A stretch of 64,000 nt of DNA, taken from the NCBI RefSeq assembly GCF_958295425.1, contig NC_081140.1, positions 10,299,698 to 10,363,697 of the forward strand, in the 5' to 3' direction. The notes beneath the pieces are model-generated. The model saw only the letters and a list, made by a program, of their open reading frames with translations, was not told where the DNA came from and did not search any database. This stretch comes from Solea solea (lineage: Eukaryota; Chordata; Actinopteri; Pleuronectiformes; Soleidae). Below are positions 36,247 through 48,035 of the stretch, piece after piece. Position numbers and translations under genes: made by a program. Within the stretch, counting starts at the first letter, position 1. Each line of letters begins with the position of its first letter.

Positions 36247-38402
36247 ATGTCTTAGTGCATTTGCTGTCGCCCATGGACATTGGTAATGCTGTCTAATAAT
36301 AGAGAGTGAGTGTGTGTGTGTGTGCCCTCCTGTCAGCTTTTTTGTTTTTGTCCCAAGAGGCAGAGACGAACAATCCACTCACTGATCCTCATCCCTGTGA
36401 GAGTTTATCATAACAAAAGTAAGCCAAGAATGATGGGAGGTTCTTTTAAGCAATTCTTTAAGAGCTGCCAGCTCTTAATTGCCAGTTATAGATCGTTCTA
36501 TAGAGCCTTGTTCAGTACCTAAAGTACACATACACACATGTGCTACAGACACACACAAACAAAGAAGAGATAGGCAGACAGACTTTGGATGACTTTATGT
36601 AGTGTAATGTTCATTATTCTGACTATACTTTGAGAATATTTTATATTATCTGATGTAGAGACAGATTTCCAACTGCACCATCTCCTCTCTATTATGTTTA
36701 CTGGTTGCTTGTCATCTCCATCAGTCACTCATGCATTCACTCGATTTCTCCTGGCACCATCTGCATCTGATAAAGCAGGGGCAGTGAATGAAGCTCACTG
36801 ACTCAGCAGGCCAAGCTCAATAACTATAATAACAACTTGCCATCATGCAACACAGCATATTTACTGGGTTTTACTGCATATTGCCATTAAAACCCTAATA
36901 AAATCAAACAGCAACAAAAAAAAGAAGAATCATTTATGTAATGCCAAACAGACTCTCGCTTCTCCCAAATGGTGGAGGTTCGGTTTTCTGTAGCCGTAGT
37001 ATGAGCTGCCCATAATGAAGTGTAATTTGCTTGCAGTGCTTAGAGAAGATTAAATGGGAGGAATGTGCTGCACCCTGACTCACTGGCTGTGGTCATGTCG
37101 GTCACTGTTTTGAAGACGGCTGTTATAAAGTGAATGTTCAGTTGCTCTCTGACCTTTGTGGCCCGGGCATGGTGAAGGAAAGAGATTAAGCGACCACCTC
37201 TATGGTTGTCAGTGGACTGGAGTGGCATAATAATGTGAACACATTACAAGTCTATTTGAGATAAGTTCATGCTGAGTAACAGTAAATGGATTTCTTAGGA
37301 TGTGTTCATACCTGTTTTGTTGATTCGTTTGGTTCACGTTCACAGAGGCAAGTCTAATAACGCACTATAAATTGTGATCCAAAGTCATGTGATCAGCTCA
37401 ACTATTGGTCAGATATGTAGACTGTATAGGTCAATGCCCTGCTGCTCTGGTGATGAGCAGAGCGCTGAAGACCGGCAGGCGACCGGTGGGTGGGCATGGT
37501 GGAGCAGCTTCAGCCTCAATGTCCAGTGACATCCACATTCCCCAGTGACGAGCGGAAAGAACTGGGAGGGCAAACCACTGAAAATTCACTTCAGATTCAG
37601 AGGATATATGATGGTAAACGCTGTCTAAGATGTGCTAGTTTGTCTGTGGAGGAGGAAGAGTTGGGATCTGCCAGGCTCTTCTCCCGGTTCTCCTTTCTCC
37701 TCACTTGCGGATGTGAATAAGAAGACTGCGGCTGTAGCTGTTAATACTATGCTTCAAGTGTGGGTGCAATTGGTGTTCACACCACGTATGAACCACTCCA
37801 GAGTTCACTTGCAAGCGGACCACATTCACACCGATCCAAATTAACGGTACTAAAATGTTTGATTTAACAGCACTAAATGCTGTTGTGAACGCACCCTTAA
37901 CATGCTCATCACCAACATCAGACTGCAATTTCAGAGCTTAGCAGGTTTATAGCAGTTTTTAGTCTTCTACCATGATAACAGTGGTAGAAGTCAACAAAAT
38001 CCCCTGGACTTTGTTGACTGAACTGATGAGGTTTTTTGCAATGATTCTGTTCTACACTACTGTTCTTGTGTTGTAGGCAGGAAAATCCTCTGAGATACAG
38101 AGTGTTGCCGCGGTTATTAAAGCTGGAGACGCCGGCTGTACTGGTCAATTAGACAGAAGTCCCAGGTTAAATTCAAACACAGCGTGTTGCATTCAAAAAA
38201 CACCTGTTTGTCAGCTGAGCTAACAATATGATGTCCTCTGAATTCATCGCGCATGCAAAACACATCCACAGCACACAGCGGGGCATAAACAGGGAGGGAG
38301 AACCCCCGGTACACTCAGTTCATTAAGAGATTAACGGGGCGAGCTGCTGACACTGATCAAATCTGGAATCCAATAGGAAAAGGAAGAATTAAAGCAGCAT
38401 CT

Positions 38403-38411
38403 CCCCCCCCC

Positions 38412-38442
<31 letters not shown>

Positions 38443-38446
38443 ACTT
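38403..38446. repeat. C26-(AC)n compound repeat
   Basis: A homopolymer of 26 C followed by about nine AC units is visible, roughly 0.8 kb upstream of the short-isoform ATG. The minus strand could form a G-quadruplex. Confidence 0.95.
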
Positions 38447-38499
38447 AATACCCTTCTCATACAACGCATCGTTGTTAGAGGTGGGGGTGGGGGTCGTCA

Positions 38500-39257
38500 C
38501 AAAGAGAATGGCCAGAGGCTAGCATCCTGTTCAAGGCCTCCACTCAGGGACAGTGGGGCTTATCATGGAGAGAAATGGAGAAGAGAGCCATCTAGGGAAG
38601 AGGACGGAGTGAACAGGAGGTAGGGAGGAGGGTAGTGAGGGAGGAGGGGAAAGGAGGGTAGAAATCCTGCGCCTGCTCACTGTGCGCACAGCAAGTGCAG
38701 CTTTCATCTGCAGCAGTGGACTGAGGGAGAGAGAGAGAGAGAGAGAGTGAGTTTGAGCGAGCACACAGACGCTTTCAGGGAGGACGGTGTTTAACAGAGC
38801 TTGATGGAAAAGACGGAGAGTTTGAAAGGATCTGTTAGCAGGCATACTGTCATTTGCAATTTCTAGTCCTTCTCCTGCTGCTGCTGCTGCTGCTGCTGCT
38901 ACCTGCTGCAGTTTGCGCTGTGACCATTGCAGTGCAGGTTGTCTCCTTCTCTTTTGGGAAAACTGAAGAATCCCTGGGAGGCGCGGATTTCTGGCACAAG
39001 TGCTCAGCACTGCGGCACCTTATTACAACCGAAAGAATGTAGCAGAAAGGTGGGGTAACGCTGGCGATCATCTTTTCGGACTTTGGTCCCCGACCGTCCG
39101 TTTCTACACCATCTACTCCTCCCTTCTCCCCTCAGGGCATCCCCTCCTGCTCTGTGCATGGGAGGTTTGGTAAGCTGTCAGTCAGCATGCTGCGGTGTGA
39201 ACGGGCAGCCCTGTACCCTCAACATGCTATGGACATCACACACTCCTCACTGTACTA
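38500..39257 (+). promoter_or_regulatory. gramd1b: Promoter and 5' leader of the short GRAMD1B isoform (putative)
   Basis: This block precedes the homology-supported first exon at 39258. It is richer in GC than its surroundings, with a GA tract (about 38728-38746), a (CTG)8 repeat (38875-38898) and GGCGCGG near 38980. If the leader starts upstream of about 38800 it contains several uORFs: one at 38812, a minimal ATG-TAG at 39037-39042, and one at 39158 that overlaps the main start in another frame. No TATA box is evident. The transcription start cannot be placed. Confidence 0.55.
38875..38898. repeat. (CTG)8 trinucleotide repeat in the short-isoform leader region
   Basis: Eight CTG units are directly visible, followed by an interrupted CTGCTGCAG. 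It is likely polymorphic. Confidence 0.9.
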
Positions 39258-39280
39258 ATGAAAGGCTTCAAGCTCGCCTG
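39158..39280 (+). other. Upstream ORF overlapping the short-isoform start
   Basis: ATG at 39158 (weak -3, G at +4) opens a frame, MGGLVSCQSACCGVNG and onward, that runs past the main ATG at 39258 in a different frame and through the donor at 39280. After splicing to 56970 it would meet TAA at its fourth codon. Ribosomes using it could not start at 39258, so it would repress the short isoform. A donor-like GGTTTG|gtaagc at 39169 lies inside it but gives phase 0 and was not favoured. Confidence 0.45.
39258..39280 (+). CDS. gramd1b: First coding exon of the short GRAMD1B (Aster-B) isoform
   Basis: The ATG at 39258 opens MKGFKLA plus the first two bases of a Cys codon at donor CTG|gtaagg. Joined in phase 2 to the exon at 56970 it reads MKGFKLAC-TASNSNKSTPAC. 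That is nearly identical to the start of the canonical mammalian GRAMD1B that I recall (MKGFKLSC-TASNSN). The initiation context is weak (C at -3), which fits with leaky use or with the overlapping uORF. This exon makes a form lacking the long disordered N-terminus encoded at 14980-21483. Identification is secure from peptide, phase and splice site together. Confidence 0.9.
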
Positions 39281-39306
39281 GTAAGGCTGAACACAGTGCA
39301 GAGACT

Positions 39307-39333
39307 GTGTGTGTGTGTGTGTGTGTGTGTGTC
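39307..39333. repeat. (GT)n microsatellite
   Basis: A GT run starts 27 bases downstream of the short-isoform donor. Confidence 0.9.
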
Positions 39334-40246
39334 TGCTTATGTATGTTTATTTTCTGTGTCTTTACAGCTGTCGTGTATAGAACAGCACGACCCAGTCAGG
39401 TCTGGGTGTCTGTCACTGTCTTCTGATCCTCTGCTGCACTGACATATTCAAATGTCAGCGCTTGTTACGGGAAGCACATCATGTGTGTGTTTAGGTTCAC
39501 CTGTGCGTTTCCTGTGGAGTTACATAAATCCACAAAAAAACCTTCCTTCATCTGACGCGGGCTAGATCAGGACACCGCTAAGCCGTGACCAGCGTGTGAA
39601 CATGCAGTGCAGTGTTTTTTATTTTTTCCCTGCGACTGTGCCGACCCCTCTAGCGTGCTCAGTGTGAGCGGAGCAGCTGAGGAGAAGGGCTCACGTGGCT
39701 GCCTGGAAAAGAACAGGCAGATGCCGCCTCTCTGTCTCTCCCCTGCTCTCATCCCCCTTCTCTTCCTCGCGTCTTTTTCCTGTTCACTTGTTGTCCCATA
39801 TGGACAAACGCATCCACATCCAGCCAGGTGGCTTTCTCCTTCCTAACCTGTTATGCCACGGTGTGCGCTCTCTGTGCACTTTTCCGTCGTCCCTCCTTCT
39901 ATCCTCACCTCCCCTTGTTTGTTTATGCTCCTCCTCCTCCTCCACTTGCCTGATATTTTTAGAGGCGAATTACAGAGCACTGCAGGATGAGAAAAAAAAC
40001 TGGAGGGGGAGCAGTTTCTGCAACGTGCATCACTTACTTGTCCCTCACTGTCATAAGGACCTCTTTTCCCTAATGTTCCTGTGTCTCTTTTGCTACTCTC
40101 TATATTTAACCACGTCCTGTCATTCCTCATCTCTCTTCTAATTTTCTTTCCTCTTAACTCGCTTAATTTAGGCTGTGAACTGCTTTGAATTTTGTGCTTT
40201 TAGGCCTTCAGAGTTTGTTTATGCATGTGTTGGCCAGTGTTACTTC

Positions 40247-40250
<4 letters not shown>

Positions 40251-40295
<45 letters not shown>
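40251..40295. repeat. (GT)22 microsatellite
   Basis: A clean GT run is visible. Confidence 0.95.
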
Positions 40296-40297
<2 letters not shown>

Positions 40298-40518
40298 TCT
40301 TATGTACCGTATGTGTATTTTTGACCAAAAAATGTGTATAAACCATACACTTTGGGAAAGTGAGGACACTTTGGTTTATATTAGTGTTAGAATTGGAGGT
40401 TACAGGTTAAGCATTTAGTTGTGATAGTTAAGGTAGTGAATGAATTATGTCTGTGAGCAGACATAGCAGAGCAGTGAATTGTGCAAATTCTGCACAAAAC
40501 TTGTGTGTGTGTGTGTTT

Positions 40519-40794
40519 TAGAGCTGCAACTATTTTTTTCTATAATTTTCATAATCGATTCATCTTTCAATTATTTTCTCAATTGATCGAGTTTGGTCCA
40601 TAAAATGTCAGAAAACGTTAAAAAATGTTGATCAGTGTTTGTCAGACCTGGAAATGATGATTTCTGTGTTGTATGGAGCAAAGAAATAAAGAATATATTC
40701 ACATTTAAGATGCGAAAAACGATCAGAATCTTGTTTTTATCATATTAATTCATATTTATTAATTTATTAAAAATGAAAAATGGTTTCGGCTCTA
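40519..40794 (+). mobile_element. hAT-type non-autonomous element with perfect 8-bp target duplication
   Basis: The 276-bp element starts TAGAGCTGCAACTA and ends TTTCGGCTCTA, short imperfect inverted termini. The flanks are both GTGTGTTT (40511-40518 and 40795-40802), an exact 8-bp duplication as hAT transposases make. The interior is related to the copies near 12.1 and 13.3 kb. It encodes nothing. Confidence 0.88.
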
Positions 40795-40970
40795 GTGTGT
40801 TTTCAAACATCCAGAGCCTTTTTATCATTGTATAGCACAGGAGATTGCACCTTTAAACACATGTCTGTCTTCACTTAATCTGTTTGCAGCACCCTGACAG
40901 ACACAGGTGACTTTACACAGAGCAGCCATCTGTTAGCATCCTGTATTCACCTGTGCATGGAGGTCACCTC

Positions 40971-41000
40971 TCTCTCTCTCTCTCTCTCTCTCCCTCCCTG
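40971..41000. repeat. (CT)n microsatellite
   Basis: A CT run is visible. Confidence 0.9.
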
Positions 41001-41935
41001 ATAACTAGTTTGTTTAGTTTGTATGCTTCTCTGTTGTGTTGTGTTGTGTTGTGTCAGAACTGTTAGTAAGCGCAGTCAAAATTGCAAATTGAAACAACAC
41101 CAACTGCTTAAAGGCTGCATTCTAGGACAGCAGTTATGTAGCTGTTATGTGACCCGGAGTTTAAACTTTACAGTTTAACTCTGTCTGGTTCCCTCTCTTG
41201 GTAGAATACATAGAGTAGTTAGTATTTTGATGAGATTCTACGTGGTGTTGCTTAATCCCATTACATCTATTCCAGAGTGTTTGTTTGTGTGTGTGTGTAA
41301 TTTTCTTTATTTTTTGTCACCTAATTTAATTTGAAATATTTTCTATTCAGGCCTAATCAAATAGTATCCACCTGTACACCCATGCATCCATCCATCTATA
41401 TCTATCCATTACAGCTGGATGATAGCTGGATGATAGGGTCAAAATATATTACATTCATTTTGGCAAATACTGGTATTGAGATTTTTTGCAACTGTGAAGA
41501 ATGTCACATATTTTATCTTAAATGCGTAAATGCAGTGTCTTTTGATTTGCATATCCATCCATCCAGGAAGTTGTGAACCCTGTCAATGGTCTGAAGGCCA
41601 GGTTTGCTGTTCGGCTGCGTTTCACTCAGTGTTGAAGGTCACAAAAAAATCAATCAAGGAACAAATGGTGGTGACGATTTATCGTTTTTTTTTTTTGTAG
41701 ACGAATCAATGACAGGACGCGGCAGAAATCTCTCACTCGTTATTTGTCTTTATTACTCCTATCTCTCCGGAACGTTCTGCTGCGTCTGCAAAATGCTGAG
41801 GCCTTGAGGTCATTCCATCAATCAGCTGCTCAATTAGTACGACTGTTGTGCATTGGTAACGGCAGCAGATGTATCTGCATTAGATGTCTGATGACAGATG
41901 GGATGGCTCAAGATGATGATCATGGTAATTGCATT

Positions 41936-41957
41936 ATGTTGTTGTTGTTGTTGTTTT
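41936..41957. repeat. (TTG)n trinucleotide repeat
   Basis: Tandem GTT/TTG units are visible. Confidence 0.9.
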
Positions 41958-43974
41958 AGTTGTTTGTTTTTGAAATACACATATACAGATCTGTAATACA
42001 ATATATAAAGAAGGATGTTTTTGCAGCATTATTTACTACTGTAGGAGAAGAGAGCAAGCGATTACGTGCGCATACATGTATGCTGATGTGTGTTTGTGTG
42101 TGAGACCGAGAGTGAGAGAGAGAGTGTGTGATTGCTCAGGATTTGGCTGTGGTCCCAGTGTGGGGATGTTTGCTCTTGATATGACATTTGGTGCGACTTA
42201 AATCTGCACGCACACAGATAGAAACACACACGTAGACACAGATGTGCACACACAGCCGACAACAGCAGCTGTAGCAACAGCAAATCACTGACAAGAGGCC
42301 AGAGCTGGAGCTTACGCTCTGCACGTGGCGCCGTGGACAAGCAAATTGTTGCTGTCGGAGAGTTGGAGCGGCGTGTGAGCGCTGGCTTGCATACACGTGT
42401 ATCTTACTAGTTGTCGGTCAGTTGTTCAGCACCCTTTATCTTTATTGATGTAACTGATCTTGTCCCTGCTTCATGTCATGGTCAGACAGCAGTGCAGCTA
42501 AGGAGGAGAACAACAAGTCTCCCATGCGTGATGTCTTCTCTACGCCCCTCTAAGACTGCAGCTTTCAGCTCAGTCACGACCACAGTGTGCACATGCTGTC
42601 ATAGCAAAGGAACAACACACCCGATACATTTGGAAACATTCCCCATCCGCTCAGGGACGATGCTGCAGATACATGCACATCACACTCACACGCAGGCATG
42701 TATTATCCAGTGTTGCTCCAAATGTCTCCCTGGGCTATTTTAGACTGACTTGAAAATTGCAACTCCTGAGCCTCTGCAACAAGACGATTCATTTCTGCGA
42801 GCAAAGAATCACAGAAGGAAATGAGAAAGTGGTTGAAGTGCCGGTCATTTCCTCAACGTGTATTATGGTAGTCAGAAGAGATGGCGACTAATCCTGCTCT
42901 GTAAAACAATTTCTAGTGAGCCGGAAAACAAATTTGTCTCGAGTGGGAAGTCTGTTTGTTGTGGACTGGGATCCTTGGAACCAACTGCAGCTCTGCAGAT
43001 AAAGCACTGCATCATCAGACTGGGCCACAGTGGACCTCCAAGTTCACAGCAGGGGCTGCAGTGAAGAGAAACCGCAGAATTGTTTTCCTCCTGGCCACAG
43101 CTTATTAACTCTCTCTTGTGTGCTCTTTCTTTTCTCCTGTCCCCATTTGTCATCCCTGATTCTCTTCTACTTCTCTTGTTGCCTTCTGCACTTCTTTGCC
43201 TGTGCCCAGTGTCACCCAGGCTTTTTTTTTTCCCTTATCTTTTTCTGGATGTGTGTGGATGTAACTGTTGATGTTAGTTTTTCATGTTAACCAGGGTTAA
43301 CCTGCTGTGACATAATCAGAAAATAACAATTTGTGGACGCTGGTTTCTCTCAACCGTGTGATTAATGGACTGAAAGGTGCATTCAGGTTTCCTCCTCCTG
43401 ATGGATGCCTGATGAAAAGGCTTCTCATTAGCATTACCATATGCGCTTTTCTCAAATTAATCCTGTCCAAACAATAAGGCCATTTTCCACTCGGCTTTTT
43501 AAAACAGAATCAGAACCGCTCACTGTCATGAATCACCAAAGCTCTTATACACCAGTGAAATAAGGTTTTGTGTGCTATTTTTTTCCTCTGCCGGTCTGTC
43601 ACAGTGGTAGTTATTATACAACATATTGTTATTTATTACACTTAATACATAAGACGCCATATAAAGTGCCAGGAGTGTCACCTGTCATGGTCTTAGCCCA
43701 GTTTGAAGTGTTAATTAAAGTTAGTGTTTTAACTTACTGTTGCCTTGCTATCATCTTGGACCAGTTTGGCCATTCTCTGACCTCTGGAAGCAATGATTAA
43801 TTTTCACCAAGAGAACTGCTGCTCACTGGATATTTTCTCTTTTACTCGACTGCTTTCTGTCAACCGTTGACATGGTTGTGTGTGTGGAAATCCCTGCAGA
43901 TCAGCAGTTTCCAAAATACTCCGTATGACAAAATCTATGCCACACTGAACGATTCTGAATAAATATCTGATTTG

Positions 43975-44235
43975 CAATTATTTTTGACTGAAATTGTGAT
44001 TGCGATATGAGAGGGAATGGTCGTTTTTCAAATTTTTATTTGCATAACATGTTTATTAAAAATGATTACTGGGTGATATTTGTGCAGACCTGTGAGAAAC
44101 AATGGTGTTTTCCTCAGTCTGTAGAATATGATGTGTATATGGCAGGACAATATTTAACGTCAAATGGTAAATTGACACACATTTTAGTCTTAAGAAAAAT
44201 TTGCGATTTGAAAATTGCCCTGGTATTGTGATTTT
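43975..44235 (-). mobile_element. Non-autonomous DNA transposon fragment (TAGGGCTGAACAA family)
   Basis: The segment starts with TTTTTGACTGAAATTGTGATTG and contains 'gcagacctgtgag' and 'caggacaatattta' motifs shared with copies at 47716 and 51530. It is in the same orientation as the 51530 copy. The ends are approximate and no protein is encoded. Confidence 0.6.
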
Positions 44236-44939
44236 GTTATTTTGCCCGAACTCAAAGTAACTTAATTCATCTTTCTTCCTCTTTCTAATGCTCAGTTCAC
44301 TTGAACAAGTCTAACTAAGGCCATTAAGTTGCTGCCATGTACCTGGCTAATAGATATTTGAGTTAACAGGCAGATGAACAGGTGTACCTAATAAAGTGAC
44401 CATGGAGTTACATACTTTTTTATCCATCTGCTGGATAAAGCAAACACTCACATACGGCGCCCATGTCTTTACTTTCCAGCAAGCACATATTGTAAATGCC
44501 CATCATGACAGTGAAGCTGTGTGATGACCTTTCCCTTTCCGTATAATTTTAACGTTAGCATGATTGTATTTAATTAAAAAACAACACAAACAAAATGGCG
44601 AAGCTTCTATTCATAGGGCAGTAAAATCAGATTCATTCAGTCAACACTGCACTCATTAGAGCAGAAACCTTTGTCGTGTTGTGAATATCAAGTTCCCATC
44701 AGAGCCACTCATCATGTTGATGGAACCATTCATAAAAACAGTAAAAGGTTTATTTTATATAAAATATGAAATATTTATCTAATTCATTTAGAATGGTATT
44801 GAATGCAATATGCGTCCATACTGAAGTTTTTCAATCAAAATGTGGAGAGAATAATGGCGAGTGTGCGATACAGGTCCCAGGCTTAAACTACTACAGCTAC
44901 TATGATGGTCAATGAAGTAATTAGACACAAGCCGTAGAG

Positions 44940-45288
44940 CAGAGGTGTCAAACATACGGCTCGTAGGCCAGAACTGGCCCACCAGTGGGTTCAATCCGGG
45001 CCCCCAGGATGAGTTTGTCAAAATATTACAGGGTTCAGGTACAGATACCTGTAAATTGTTAACTTAGACATACTATTGTTGAAATTGCACTTGTTTTTCT
45101 CAGGAAATTTCAGATTGTTCATAATATGTTTTGTAAAAAAGTTCCTTATATTCAATGTAAAATAAAGGAAAACATTTTAAGTGCTTGTTTTCCATAGGTT
45201 ATTATGCTGTTATTTGACTGGTCCGGCCCACTGGAGATCAAATTGTGCTGCATGTGGCCGCTGAACTAAAATGAGTTTGAAACCCCTG
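44940..45288 (+). mobile_element. hAT-type non-autonomous element (CAGRGGTGTCAAAC family)
   Basis: The left end CAGAGGTGTCAAAC and right end GTTTGAAACCCCTG form near-perfect inverted repeats around a 349-bp interior. The flanks CCGTAGAG (44932-44939) and CCTTAGAG (45289-45296) are an 8-bp duplication with one mismatch. It belongs to the same family as the degenerate copy at 3229. Confidence 0.88.
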
Positions 45289-46419
45289 CCTTAGAGGAAA
45301 AGTAAAAACAGAGAAACCACATTTATCCCTGAGATAAATTGTATTTAAAGCCTTTTTCTGCAGGAAAAGTTTACAGAAATGTTGTTGACGTAATATTTTC
45401 ACAGAAAAACTATGTAAAATAGTTAAGTTTGGACAAAGAGTTATATATTAAGACACTTTTTGAGCCATTTTGTACACAGGTCAAGTGGTTTTATCAAAGC
45501 ATTCAACCATGTTTGATTCAGATTTTGAGGACATAAATGCTACACACACAGACAGTTCTAATTTACCCGAAAAATCTGTTTGTTTTACTGAAATATGTTG
45601 TCTCCAAACCTGCAACTGTTTAAAAATATTCACCCTCATACCTCTACTCTCCACCTGGCTTCTCTCCCCCCACACTACTGCATATGCATGCTCACTCTCT
45701 GTCCCCTCTCACTGCTTTGTGTCACCCAGCCTGCTTCCTTCCGCCTGTATATCCCCTGCAGATGGCAGTGGCTGTGTCCCGTCCCACAGGGACAAAGTGT
45801 CCCACAGGGGCTTAATCCGGTTGCCAGTTTCCTGTCCCCTACTGCCTCTCTCCCTCTCTCTCTCTCTCTATTACATCTCCACCAAGACCTTAATTTACCT
45901 CTGAATTACCTCTAGAATTCAAATCATGGACTTTAATTATAGCTGCTTTTAAAACAGGTTTCTTGCACCCAGAGGTTTGCGGTCATGGCTTCAGTGGCGA
46001 CCCAAAACTTTGGTGCAGGCCCGTCTATGTTAGGTTGCCACGCAGTCAGGGTTATTAAGCAATTTAATTGGGCCTGGGACTAAATACTTAAATTATGCTC
46101 ATGGGGGCTGGATTTAAATAGGTTCATAAAATGTAACAACATGCACTACAGTGATTTCACTCTATATTTCAATTGAACTTGTTGTCTTCTGAGCTCTGAA
46201 ACTTTTTTTCCTTGCTGTTAGTGAAATGGAGATATCCAATGCCAGGGCCCCACAGATTGCTCGTGTCAGTCCAAAACATGTTCAAAGCAGAGTGCACTTA
46301 AACCCCACGGCTTTGTAGATAACTATTCGTGTGTGTTAAAGCATCACCCTCTGATACAAAGATACACACACACATTCTCTCCCCCTCGACTTGTGAACAT
46401 TTCAAGTGGTGGTGCACAT

Positions 46420-46740
46420 GAATGGTTTGACATGTCACCGTGGCAACTGCACGGCCGGGACACAGCCGGGCGTCGCCACGCTGGCGTTGCCATGACAACT
46501 CGGTAAACAGCACACTTGGATTTACAAATGGATGGCGAAATTTTGACGGGCATCCGTCGTCTTTGGACAATTCCGGGCTGTGCTCGGCTAGAAAATGTTG
46601 CCAGGAGAATTCAGGCGGAAAATGTCAAATCTGTGATTGTCAGCGGTCGACGACGAGTGATTCAGCCGTGACCTGCTGTAATGATGCGAGTCCATTGCTC
46701 GCCACATCTGTTAGTGTGCGGTCGACTTGACTATCTTCAT
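46420..46740. promoter_or_regulatory. CpG-rich segment with two RFX X-box-like motifs
   Basis: This stretch is clearly richer in CpG than the intron around it. It contains GTCACCGTGGCAAC (46434-46447) and GTTGCCATGACAAC (46486-46499). The first fits the X-box consensus GTNRCC-N(0-3)-RGYAAC exactly and the second differs at one base. Open frames exist on both strands but have no recognised protein. I read it as a candidate enhancer or cryptic promoter. Confidence 0.45.
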
Positions 46741-47715
46741 GTCCCCTGGAGGGGGCAACAAGGAGAACAGAGGTTGCATAAGTAGGTCAGTAGTTGTGCG
46801 AGGCTGAGCAGGCTTATCTGGGCACACATTGGTCCATGGCTCCACACAGCGCTCCCACAGAGGCAGCCAGCACTGCTGCAGCCCCGGGGTCAGGTCTTTC
46901 AGCGCTGCTGAGGGGCACAGAGAGACACAAGGGAGATCACTGACTGTAGTAGTCTTTGTGTATGTTTGAATGCCTTACCTTGAAATTTACAGTTCTGAGA
47001 AAAAGCAATGATTAGTGGAAATCCTTGACAGCGTATTATTGGATAGTAAGGCAGACAGTGATAGCGTTTATTTTTTATTTAAATAATTTGTATTCTAGCT
47101 GTGACCTTGCCTGTTCACCCCGTGAGATTAGGTCTATTGGATATTAAATATGTAACCCTCATGTGGAGGATAAAGATGTATTTGTACCTGCCGTCGCAAG
47201 TTCATCCTGGTCTGAAATACTGGATCGGAGCTGATCCGGGCCTTTTTTTTTAACTGATCTTGGATCTGCAATCACCCCGTTCACCTCATCCCAATCATTT
47301 AGTCCAGCTCCATTACAGGGCTTCCCACAACCACTGCCTGTTGGGCGAGACTTTCATGTAGCTCAGCTGCGACTGTAGCAGGGCTTTATTTCTTTGTTTG
47401 TGGCAGACTTATAATGGCATTTATTTCAGATTACCTGTGTTTGATATCATTGGTCATAGTTGAATCATTATGATTTGCTTCTTTCTGCATACAACAACAG
47501 AGCGATTGTGAAGCAATTGTGAAACATTACCCTTCCTCAAATAAATACATGACTCTTGGCATTGGAGGAATTCAGCTTTTATTTGTTATTGTTTATTTGT
47601 TCGGGGGGGGTTTTGTCAGTTTTTGTGGACATGTTGTTGTGCCTAGGGAGGGAGGACCACACAGCAATCAGGTTAACAAAGTAAAGAAGGAAACTCAACA
47701 CAATTAAGTCAAAAT

Positions 47716-48035
47716 TAGGGCTGAACAAAGAATTGAAATGTGTTCAAAATCGCAATATGGCCCACTGCAGATTTTCAAATTGGAGGAGGCACAATATTAT
47801 AATAATATTAGAATATACAATATTTCTTAGAAAACCAAAATGTGTCTCAAGTTACCATTTTACATTAAATATTGTCCTGACCTGTACACGTCATATGCTA
47901 CAGACGGAAGACAGCATCTGTGTTTCTCACATATATGCACAAATATCACACAGAAATCATTTTAAATATGTTACTCGGATGAAAATCACCATTCCCGCTC
48001 AAATTGCAAATCATTTCGCCATCAGATATTTATAG
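47716..48035 (+). mobile_element. Non-autonomous DNA transposon copy (TAGGGCTGAACAA family)
   Basis: It starts TAGGGCTGAACAAAGAATTG and contains 'atattgtcctgacctgtaca', the reverse complement of motifs in the 51530 copy. The right limit is approximate. No transposase is present. Confidence 0.65.

Noticed and set aside
38531..39010. Minus-strand frame of 159 codons
   Set aside because: It is opposite the short-isoform leader and made of Ser/Leu runs from GA and CTG repeats. No splice or protein support.
39158..39169. A separate first exon MGGL ending at 39169 with donor gtaagc
   Set aside because: It would leave phase 0 and put a stop four codons into exon 56970. The MKGFKLA exon 100 bp downstream has homology support.
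46298..46730. Protein-coding gene in the CpG-rich segment
   Set aside because: Frames exist on both strands over the same bases, as expected from high CpG content, and neither peptide is recognisable.
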